DNA from: Prevotella sp.
GTDB lineage: Bacteria > Bacteroidota > Bacteroidia > Bacteroidales > Bacteroidaceae
DNA length: 64,000 bases
Direction of reading: 5' to 3'
NCBI GenBank assembly: GCA_017469955.1
Contig: JAFUFJ010000006.1
Span: 1 to 64,000 of the forward strand
Made by a program: the position numbers and the translations under genes. Each line of letters opens with the position of its first letter. Within the stretch, counting starts at the first letter, position 1. The notes below the pieces were generated by a model. The model did not search any database, was not told the origin of the DNA, and was given only the letters and a program-made list of their open reading frames with translations. Below, in pieces: positions 17,082-24,341 of this stretch.

Positions 17082-17255
17082 AGCGACATCCGTAGGTCGT
17101 CTTCCTGAAAAGCCTTTTCCTTCTTCTTGTGAAAGAGGCGGATAAGGGCCGGCAAAACGGCGTTCTTCCGATGAAATGGGAACTTTCTGCCGTCAGGAAG
17201 ACTGCCGGCCGTGAAAAAACTTGGCAAAAGTTTCGCTACTCTTCAAAAGTTGAAG

Positions 17256-17263
17256 TAACTTTG
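17256..17263 (+). promoter_or_regulatory. -7 promoter box for the M16 peptidase, 7 nt from the ATG
   Basis: TAACTTTG matches the -7 consensus. Transcription would begin about at the start codon, so the mRNA is probably leaderless or nearly so. Confidence 0.7.
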
Positions 17264-17270
17264 CAGACTG

Positions 17271-18500
17271 ATGGAACATCGTTTGTATACGCTTGAAAAC
17301 GGGCTGCGAGTCGTCCATGTGCCCACCACGTCGCCCGTGGTCTACCTCGGCTATCGCATCGCTGCCGGCACACGAAACGAACAGGTTGGCGAGGAAGGGC
17401 TGGCCCATCTCTGCGAGCATGCTACGTTCAAAGGCACGCAACGGCGGCGCGCCTGGCAGATCATGAGCACCCTGGAGCGCGTCGGGGGCGACCTGAATGC
17501 CTTTACTACCAAGGAAGACACCACCTATCATGCTGCCGTTCTGCGCGAGCACACGGCGCTGGCTGTCGACCTTCTGACCGACATCGTCTTCCACAGTGTC
17601 TATCCCGACCACGAGATTGAGAAGGAAAAAGAGGTGGTTTGCGACGAGATTGAGAGCTACAACGACTCGCCGGCCGAGCTCATCTACGACGAGTTTGAGA
17701 ACATCTTGTTTGCCAATCATCCCCTCGGACATAACATTTTAGGCTCGGCAGAGCGCGTACGCTCGTTCACTTCGGCCGACGTCAAGCGCTTCACTGCTCA
17801 GCATTATCGGCCTGACAACGCGGTGCTTTTCATCTACGGAACGCCCAAAGGACGCCTGACTTTGCCTGCTGCCGTGGTGTCAGAGGGCACCACTCTGCCC
17901 GTCGACGCCGGCCTGTCAGTCGGGCAAACGTCCCTGGACCGCCTTGCAGAGCCCGTCCATGCGGTCAAGAATCTTTCCACCCATCAGGCACATGTCATGC
18001 TCGGACAGCGCGCCTACCCCGTCGGTCATCCGCTCAGCACGGCCCTTTTCCTGCTGAACAACATGCTTGGAGGACCGGGAATGAACGCCCGTCTGAACAT
18101 GTCTTTGCGCGAACGCCACGGACTTGTATATACGGTAGAGAGCAGCCTGGGGTGCTATCGTGACACTGCTACATGGGCAGTCTACTTCGGATGCGACCCG
18201 AAAGACGTCGACCGATGCATCCGTCTTGTCAAAAAAGAACTGCAGCGCTTCGTCGAAACCCCGCTCTCTCAGGCGCAGCTCAGGGCTGCCTGCCGGCAGC
18301 TGAAAGGCCAGTTGGGCGTGGCTTGCGACAGCAAGGAGTCGTTTGCCCTTGACCTGAGCAAGTCGTTTCTGCACCAGGGAAAGGTCAGAAGTCTCGAGCA
18401 GCGCACGGCAGAAATCGATCTGCTCACTCCCGAACAGCTTAGGCAGGCAGCCCGCGAGACATTCGATGCTGACCGTCTTTGCACGCTCGTCTACAAGTAG
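17271..18500 (+). CDS. M16 family zinc peptidase
   Basis: 409 residues, without signal peptide. The inverted zinc motif HxxEH is present as HLCEH in EEGLAHLCEHATFKGT, and the distal zinc ligand Glu is in EKEKEVVCDEIESYND. Length and fold blocks (RIAAGTRNEQVGEEG, LGGPGMNARLNMSLRERHGLVYTVESSLGCY) match the single-chain ~45-kDa M16B processing-peptidase-like family, which degrades peptides or processes proteins in the cytoplasm. The ATG at 17271 is fixed because the promoter box lies immediately before it and the next Met is inside the domain. A 22-bp-type repeat array follows the stop. Confidence 0.92.
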   Translation: MEHRLYTLENGLRVVHVPTTSPVVYLGYRIAAGTRNEQVGEEGLAHLCEHATFKGTQRRRAWQIMSTLERVGGDLNAFTTKEDTTYHAAVLREHTALAVDLLTDIVFHSVYPDHEIEKEKEVVCDEIESYNDSPAELIYDEFENILFANHPLGHNILGSAERVRSFTSADVKRFTAQHYRPDNAVLFIYGTPKGRLTLPAAVVSEGTTLPVDAGLSVGQTSLDRLAEPVHAVKNLSTHQAHVMLGQRAYPVGHPLSTALFLLNNMLGGPGMNARLNMSLRERHGLVYTVESSLGCYRDTATWAVYFGCDPKDVDRCIRLVKKELQRFVETPLSQAQLRAACRQLKGQLGVACDSKESFALDLSKSFLHQGKVRSLEQRTAEIDLLTPEQLRQAARETFDADRLCTLVYK

Positions 18501-18556
18501 ATCCAGCCAAATTTCTTCTTTCTTCGGTAGCAGTCGTCCCTGCTCTCCGACTTCTC

Positions 18557-18690
18557 GTTTCATGAAACCGAAGCGGCTTGTTTCCGTACAGCAGCCGTGT
18601 ACGGAGCATACATCTGCGGAATACGAAGCATACATCTATGAAATATGGAGCATACATGACAGATGTACGCTCCATATCTCTATGCTTTCC
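18557..18690. repeat. 22-bp phased mosaic array (locus 6), CATAC type
   Basis: Repeats of the type GAGCATACATCTRYGRAATA start at about 18580, 18602, 18624, 18646 and 18668, each 22 bp apart; an extra quasi-palindrome (GTTTCATGAAAC) is in phase at about 18557. The last module is diverged. The array begins 56 nt after the M16 stop and lies between convergent genes. Confidence 0.75.
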
Positions 18691-18714
18691 CTCGGGGAAG
18701 TGTTGGCTTCGCCG

Positions 18715-20223
18715 CTATTTCACGGCTACCTTCCTGCCGTTGACGATATAGATTCCCTTGCCAAGTGCCGGGAGTTGTGAGGCATCTTTGGCCAGCAGGC
18801 GCCCCTGAAGGTCGTAGATTCCCACAGGCTGAGGCGCGGGTTCAAGGGTAAGATCGTCGATGGAAGTGGTGACGTAGGCTTCCATGCCAGCGTCTTCTAT
18901 CGGCCCTACGTTCTCGACGTTGAAGAGCGTTTGCCAGTTGAACACGCGAAGGAAATGGGTCTGATCGAGGTCGGCACTCACCCAGTCGTAGAAGTTTCTT
19001 TCGTCGCCTTCGATAAGCGTCTCGATGGCCATGTCGTCGGTTCCCTTGCTGACAACGGTGATGTCAACAGGATCTACGTTATAGGAAATCACCAGTTCGC
19101 CCATGCGTGAGAGCTGCGGATGCACCGTAACACGGGTGGCATTCTGCTGGGCGCTCTCGATGTTGAACAGCCTCTTGCGCGACGAGAACGGGCCATAAGG
19201 CGTGTCGCTGCTGGCAATCCAGATGGTGTTGTAGTTGGTATCCTGATAGCACATGTAATACTTCCCGCCGTAACGGAACACGGAATAGTAGGTCAGACGG
19301 GTGGAACTGACGATGCCCGAGGTGCGAAGCTGCTCCACAGAGGGCACCTCTCTCTGCCACTTGAAGCTGCCGTCGGCATCTTTTACGTAGTATTCCCAGG
19401 GGCTTCTCAGGTCGAGTGACGCGCTTCTTGCTACCACAGGATAGCTGCCACCGAAGTTAGATGTCGACTTGATTCGGCCGTAAAGATAGACATGTCCGTC
19501 GTCTTCAAGCATCTGATAGCCGAAGTCTGTGACGTAGGGAACGGCGTATCTCACCATATCTGTGAGCTGCATGTAGCCCTCTTCACCCGTCGTTCCTTCC
19601 AAGGAAAACTCGGCAATAGCCGTTTCGTTGCGACCTTCCTCGCCCGAATAGCCTCCCAGGATGACCTGCACCACAGGCTTTCCTGCCCGTTTAAGCAGGG
19701 TGGCGTCGTCGGGACGGAAGAAGAAGTCTTGGGCTATTTCGCCCTCGTTGACGCGGTCTTCGGTGAGCGAAGTGCGCGGGTGGGCTATCCATTCCTTGCC
19801 TTTATAGTAGGTCTTCAGGTTGGCAATGCTCGTGCCGGCATACTCGTTAAGGGTAAGAAAGTCGTCCTCGTTCTGCTCGCCTGTCTGTATCATGGCTGCG
19901 CTGTGAGGGCGGTTGTTGAGGCTGTGCTTGCGCTCTCGGTTCTCGGAAATGAGTCCGAAGTGACTGTCGGCAAAGGTCCAAAGGGTGTTGCCGTCGGGCA
20001 GAGTGGTGCTGTAAGCCCCGTCGCCTCCGTTCCATCCACGATAGCGGACGGCAAAGAAGTTCCAGTAAGTGAGGTCGGAATAGACGCCGACACGGTTGCT
20101 TGTAACGGCTGCTCCCTTATAGTCGAGTTCGATGTCGCTGATGGCTTCTTGCGTGAGGTCAATCTCTTGCGCACCGGCAGAGGCTGCCATGAGTGCGGTC
20201 AATGCAATCAGATATTTCTTCAT
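18715..20223 (-). CDS. Secreted five-bladed propeller protein (DUF4185/DUF5005-like), paralogue 1
   Basis: 502 residues with signal peptide MKKYLIALTALMAASAGAQ. Blade-like repeats include TTLPDGNTLWTFADSHFGL, PVVQVILGGYSGEEGR, YGGKYYMCYQDTN and MGELVISYNVDPVD, resembling the GH43/GH117-like propeller families DUF4185/DUF5005. A catalytic assignment is not possible from sequence. The C-terminus (VGIYDLQGRLLAKDASQLPALGKGIYIVNGRKVAVK) looks like a short type-IX sorting or anchoring tail. It is the last gene of the cluster headed by the ECF sigma factor, 48 nt after its paralogue, with which it shares most blade motifs. Confidence 0.7.
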   Translation of the reverse strand: MKKYLIALTALMAASAGAQEIDLTQEAISDIELDYKGAAVTSNRVGVYSDLTYWNFFAVRYRGWNGGDGAYSTTLPDGNTLWTFADSHFGLISENRERKHSLNNRPHSAAMIQTGEQNEDDFLTLNEYAGTSIANLKTYYKGKEWIAHPRTSLTEDRVNEGEIAQDFFFRPDDATLLKRAGKPVVQVILGGYSGEEGRNETAIAEFSLEGTTGEEGYMQLTDMVRYAVPYVTDFGYQMLEDDGHVYLYGRIKSTSNFGGSYPVVARSASLDLRSPWEYYVKDADGSFKWQREVPSVEQLRTSGIVSSTRLTYYSVFRYGGKYYMCYQDTNYNTIWIASSDTPYGPFSSRKRLFNIESAQQNATRVTVHPQLSRMGELVISYNVDPVDITVVSKGTDDMAIETLIEGDERNFYDWVSADLDQTHFLRVFNWQTLFNVENVGPIEDAGMEAYVTTSIDDLTLEPAPQPVGIYDLQGRLLAKDASQLPALGKGIYIVNGRKVAVK

Positions 20224-20271
20224 AGCTGTGTACTGTTTGAATCGTTGTTGGTGGTCAATGGCCTCACTGGC

Positions 20272-21684
20272 CTACATTTTCTCATATTCTTCTATGCCTA
20301 CGTCGGTGATGGGGCCCGTATTCTTCACGCCATAGAGGGCCTGCCAGTTGAAGACTCTTATGAAATGAGGCTGATAAAGGTCGCTGCTGCCCCATGCATT
20401 GAAGTTTCTCCAGAAGCCGTCTCCTCCGTGTTCTACTACTTTTCCGTCGCTTCCTTTGGTGTAAGTGATGAGCTCTGCGGGGTTCATATTATAGGATATC
20501 ACGAGTTCACCGGTGCGGGAAAACTGCGGATGTACGAAGGTATTATAGGTGGCATTGTGCTTTTGGGGCACAGTGTAGATGGTCTTTCTGTTCTTGAAAG
20601 GTCCCCAGGGATGCTCAGCCTGCATGATGTAGATGCGCCCGTTGGTCATGTCTTGGGTGCACATGTAGTAATATTCGTTGTATTTGAAGACGCTCGGCTC
20701 GGTTACCCAGTCGTTGTTTGAGATGCCCGAACGCTGCATTTCTTCCTTGTTGGGGATTTCTTTCTGCCATTTGAAGTTGCCTCTTTCGTCGGCAATGTAG
20801 TATTCCCATTCCGATGTGAGGTCGTGGTTCTCGCTGCGAGCGACCACGGCTATGGCTCCCATTCCGTAGCTTGTTCCGATAGTACTGTATAGATAGGTGT
20901 GTCCATCAGGGTCTTCCAAGATGCCCGAACCATAGCCTGTACTGTAAGGAACGACGTTCTGGATGAGACGAGTGAGCTTCATATAGCCTGGGTCGCCTGG
21001 CTTTCCTTCGAGAGAATACTCGGTGAGGGTGGTCTCGTCGCGTTCCATATTGCCGAAGATACTGCCCCAAAGCACCTGCAGAACCGGCTTGCCGTCGCGC
21101 TTGATCACTGTGGCATCACCTGGCCAATAGAACCGGTCGCTGTCGGTAGATCCATTGTTGATGTCGGACTGTGACAGAGCAGTTGCGTTGGGATGGCGCA
21201 GCCATGTTTTGCCCTTGTAGTAGCGTTCGCGGTCGTTAGGGTTGGTGGAGCAGTACTCATTGAGCACGACAAAGTCGCGCCAGGAGTGCTCTCCTGTTTG
21301 AATCATGGCAGCGTTGCGGGGCAGATTGGTCGGTCGTCCATTGTTGCGAAACTCTGTTCCGAGACCGAAGAAGCTGTCGCCGAACGACCAGAATGTGTTG
21401 CCGTCGGGCAGTGTTGTGCTATAGACGCCGTCGCCTCCGAGCCATCCTTTCGGGTGGGAGGCAAAGAGTCGCCAGTAGGTAAGGTCGTAATAGACGTAGG
21501 AACGGGCCAACGTGACGGTGCGTCCGTGGTACTCAAGATCGAGGCCTTCGAGGCGCGGATCGCTCAGGTCGGCCTGTGCATAGAGCGACAAGGGGCTGAA
21601 TGCTCCTCCGAAGACAAGGGTAAGGACAAGCGCAAGTAGCAGTCGTTTGCCGTTGAGTGTTGTTGGTTTGATCATATGTATCAT
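20272..21684 (-). CDS. Secreted five-bladed propeller protein (DUF4185/DUF5005-like), paralogue 2
   Basis: 470 residues. The start is at 21684 or, equally possible, three codons later at 21675 (MIKPTT); a signal peptide ends near LYAQA. It shares with paralogue 1 YSTTLPDGNTFWSFGDSFFGL, AAMIQTGE, VLNEY, YYKGKTWLRHP, KPVLQVLWG, EWEYYIADE, GELVISYNMNPAE and HFIRVFNWQALYGVKNTGPI. It lacks the C-terminal IYIVNGRKV tail of paralogue 1, so the two probably differ in final location. A tandem duplication with different fates is the simplest explanation. Likely a glycan-active propeller, unproven. Confidence 0.7.
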   Translation of the reverse strand: MIHMIKPTTLNGKRLLLALVLTLVFGGAFSPLSLYAQADLSDPRLEGLDLEYHGRTVTLARSYVYYDLTYWRLFASHPKGWLGGDGVYSTTLPDGNTFWSFGDSFFGLGTEFRNNGRPTNLPRNAAMIQTGEHSWRDFVVLNEYCSTNPNDRERYYKGKTWLRHPNATALSQSDINNGSTDSDRFYWPGDATVIKRDGKPVLQVLWGSIFGNMERDETTLTEYSLEGKPGDPGYMKLTRLIQNVVPYSTGYGSGILEDPDGHTYLYSTIGTSYGMGAIAVVARSENHDLTSEWEYYIADERGNFKWQKEIPNKEEMQRSGISNNDWVTEPSVFKYNEYYYMCTQDMTNGRIYIMQAEHPWGPFKNRKTIYTVPQKHNATYNTFVHPQFSRTGELVISYNMNPAELITYTKGSDGKVVEHGGDGFWRNFNAWGSSDLYQPHFIRVFNWQALYGVKNTGPITDVGIEEYEKM

Positions 21685-21784
21685 TGTTTTATTTATTCTT
21701 GAAGCCAGTGTCTAAAGGGTGTCTGGTGGTTTTCTCGGGAGTTTTCCCTGCTCTTTTCCGGAGGCTCTGCAGACCTTTGTTTAC

Positions 21785-21891
21785 GAGATAGCTATCCTTT
21801 TAGGGTGAGAATGCTAAGACTTCATGGCGAGAAAGGATAGGTTTATTGACAATAACTCTATGACTTCTCGGGTTGAAAGGATAGCTTTCTC
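21785..21891. repeat. 22-bp phased mosaic array (locus 7), five modules
   Basis: Module starts 21785, 21807, 21829, 21851, 21873. Module 5 (TGAAAGGATAGCTTTCTC) is the exact reverse complement of module 1 of the array at 37193 and nearly of module 1 here. Module 4 has the AATAACTCTATGACTTCTC form also seen at 8773. The array lies 55 nt past the minus-strand SGNH stop, inside the CAZyme cluster. Confidence 0.85.
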
Positions 21892-21946
21892 AAAGGCCTG
21901 GACACATGTCCTCGGCGTGAAGGGCGGGTGAAGAGCGTGCCTTCTC

Positions 21947-23332
21947 CTACAGTCGCTGGAGCGAAATGTGGTGGAGGCGCGGTCGGTTGAGGCGGTAGAT
22001 GTCGTCGACAATTGACTGCATGTAGCTTTCGCAGGCACGTTTCACGGCGGGATTCTCCATCTTGTAGTAGATGTCTCGGCGCGAAGCCAGCCACCAGTTG
22101 CCCTGCCGGTCGCGCTCATACATGGCATGCGCCTCGGGCGAAGCTACGTCGTTGATGCCGTTTTTCTTGAAATAGTCGAACTCTACCCATGCCCAGTCGC
22201 GCAGCCGACGCTCCATTTCCCAGCGGTCTTCGTTGAGAATCATCAGGCGACGGGCCTGCTGCATCTGCGGTGTCTGCATGTAGTCTGCCATATTGATGCC
22301 CTCGGCGAGCTGTTCGTGGGTGAGGGTGTCGATGGTGACTTCGTCGATTTTAAAGGCATATCGGCCTTTCTTCAGGTTGCCGACGGTGAGCAGTTCGGCA
22401 TTCATCTCACACTGGAAGTCGGGCACAAGTCGCGTGATTTGGCTCTGCGGACGCTTGAATTCCATACCGCCTCGGGCAATGGTGTCGAGCGGATAGGGCA
22501 GCGATTGGGCCAGATAGTCGAACTCTACTCGGTCGGGACCGGCTGCAAGATCGCTCACGGAGCAGCGCTCTGAGCGCAAGACGGCTTTCTTCCGGGCGTC
22601 AATCTGGATGTCGGCAACGGGCAGGTTGGCAAGGCCTTGTGCCTTCAAGACAAGGTAGGCCATGTACATATGGCCGTCGTTGTCGGGGTGAATGCGGTCG
22701 GGACCGCAGACGGTAAATGCCGAATCAGCCTGTTGGCGCTCTGTGTTCAAGGCAGTCATGGCTTCGTTGAAGTCGATGAACTCCCACCCGTTACGCTCGG
22801 CAGACTGCCTTTGCGTGTCGATCATACGGCGTATGATGTCGTTCCTCCGGGGATAGATATTGTTGTTGAAGCGCGAAGTCTGGTCGTAAGGCGAGGTGCC
22901 AACCTGCACGATGCGTGTTCCTTCAAGGGCGAGCAGCTGGCGCTCCATCTTCGCATAGTTGGCATTAGCGAGCGATACTCGTTGGTCGGCAAACTGCTGA
23001 GCGCTATCACTATAGAGCTCGAAATATCCAGAATCGTTCATGCCATAGGTAAGGAAGATGGTGTTTGGACGTCGCTCAATAACGTCGCCTTGCAGGCGAA
23101 GCTGAATCTCAGTCGATGTGTCTCCGCCGATGCCGCAGTTCATTATTTCGAGGCGTTGCTCGGGGAAGCGCGTCATATAGTAGAGCCAGATGTAGGAATG
23201 ATAGTGGCCTCCATCGGTGATACTGTTGCCAACAAAGGCTACACGGTCGCCGTTCTTGAAGGGCTTCAGGGTCTGCGACGTGGCATACAGGGCTGCCGTC
23301 ATGAGGCAAAATGTGAAAAGAATTCTTCGCAT
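21947..23332 (-). CDS. Secreted SGNH/GDSL-type esterase, paralogue 1
   Basis: 461 residues starting MRRILFTFCLMTAALYATSQ (signal peptide). SGNH blocks: Ser37 in VAFVGNSITDGG, NCGIGGDTSTEI (block II), TYGMNDSGYF (block III Asn) and the catalytic Asp/His pair in DRIHPDNDGHMYMAYLVLKAQG. The C-terminal ~180 residues form an extra helical domain shared with the paralogue at 27130. SGNH proteins in such clusters usually remove acetyl or other acyl groups from polysaccharides. MRRILF was chosen as start since longer versions run into the upstream esterase gene. It lies 23 nt downstream of that esterase. Confidence 0.85.
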   Translation of the reverse strand: MRRILFTFCLMTAALYATSQTLKPFKNGDRVAFVGNSITDGGHYHSYIWLYYMTRFPEQRLEIMNCGIGGDTSTEIQLRLQGDVIERRPNTIFLTYGMNDSGYFELYSDSAQQFADQRVSLANANYAKMERQLLALEGTRIVQVGTSPYDQTSRFNNNIYPRRNDIIRRMIDTQRQSAERNGWEFIDFNEAMTALNTERQQADSAFTVCGPDRIHPDNDGHMYMAYLVLKAQGLANLPVADIQIDARKKAVLRSERCSVSDLAAGPDRVEFDYLAQSLPYPLDTIARGGMEFKRPQSQITRLVPDFQCEMNAELLTVGNLKKGRYAFKIDEVTIDTLTHEQLAEGINMADYMQTPQMQQARRLMILNEDRWEMERRLRDWAWVEFDYFKKNGINDVASPEAHAMYERDRQGNWWLASRRDIYYKMENPAVKRACESYMQSIVDDIYRLNRPRLHHISLQRL

Positions 23333-23355
23333 GATGATGGTTTTTTCTTGGGTGA

Positions 23356-24240
23356 TCAATGTTTTATGCCTCCGACATAGGTGCCTGCCGACTGGAAATA
23401 CTTCTCGAAGAAGAGCAGATGGTAGTCGAGTGAGTTGGCCCAATATTCGCTTGTATGGCCACCTGGACGTGTGGCAAAGTCGTGACGGATGCCGCGTCCG
23501 AGGAGCCTTCGGTGCAGATCTTTGTTGACTTCCAGGAAGAAGTCGTCTTCTCCGCAGTCGAAAGTGAGCCAGAGGTCACCGTCATTGATGCGGTCAATCT
23601 GGTTGACAACGGAATGTTCGTCCCACGATTGCTTGTGAGAAGCCATCTCTCCAAGCACGTCGGGGATGTTCCAGTTCAGCGGGAAAGGACGTATGTCAAG
23701 TCCGCCACTCATAGAGCCGGCAGCGCCATAGAGGTCCTTATGCCGCATGGAAAGGAAGAATGCTCCGTGGCCACCCATAGACAAGCCGGTGATGGCACGC
23801 CCATGTCGGTTGTGGAAAGTGGAATAGTGTGTGTCGACATAGTCAATGAGGTCTTGCGTCATGAAGGTCTCATACTGGAAGTCTTTTAGTATGGGTGAGT
23901 CGAAATACCAAGAGTTCAGGGCTGCAGCCGTCACGAAAATCATACCTTTTTCGTCGGCAATCTCAGGCAGGTTGGGCTTGATTTCGAGCCATGCCTTTTC
24001 CGATCCGTAGGCACCATGCAGCAGATAGACCACGGGAAAACGCATCTCTATGCGTGGCATGGCTGGCTGTTTCTTGCCTTTTACGGTCTTCTGCACCTGC
24101 ACAGGCAGGGTGGGAGAGACGATGATGACGGGGATGTCGCGGTTCATAACGTCGCTGTGAATCACGACAGTGTCTACTTTTCCTGCCTTGACAGCACATG
24201 CCATCAGCAGACAACACAGGGAAATCAGAGTCTTTTTCAT
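23356..24240 (-). CDS. Secreted CE1-like esterase (PF00756)
   Basis: 294 residues, signal peptide MKKTLISLCCLLMACAVKAG. Alpha/beta-hydrolase motifs: VVYLLHGAYGSEKAW (oxyanion region), nucleophile elbow GLSMGGHGAF with Ser154, Asp in CGEDDFF and His in RPGGHTSEYW. No carbohydrate-binding domain, unlike the esterase at 742. Members include S-formylglutathione-hydrolase-like and feruloyl/acetyl esterases; the signal peptide and glycosidase neighbours favour a glycan de-acylase. It lies 101 nt downstream of the GH2 gene and 23 nt upstream of the SGNH esterase on the same strand. Confidence 0.87.
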   Translation of the reverse strand: MKKTLISLCCLLMACAVKAGKVDTVVIHSDVMNRDIPVIIVSPTLPVQVQKTVKGKKQPAMPRIEMRFPVVYLLHGAYGSEKAWLEIKPNLPEIADEKGMIFVTAAALNSWYFDSPILKDFQYETFMTQDLIDYVDTHYSTFHNRHGRAITGLSMGGHGAFFLSMRHKDLYGAAGSMSGGLDIRPFPLNWNIPDVLGEMASHKQSWDEHSVVNQIDRINDGDLWLTFDCGEDDFFLEVNKDLHRRLLGRGIRHDFATRPGGHTSEYWANSLDYHLLFFEKYFQSAGTYVGGIKH

Positions 24241-24341
24241 TTTCTCGAATATGATATGTTCTTTTATTTAATGACGGCCGTCTGGCTCTTTCCCACGAAG
24301 AAAAGTCATTCCTCTCCAAGGGAGCACTGCCGGTTTGCCAG

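Noticed and set aside
19492-20721. A 409-codon plus-strand open frame over the propeller genes
   Set aside because: Antisense shadow of two paralogous secreted proteins; it crosses the gap between them and shows no domain or start signal.
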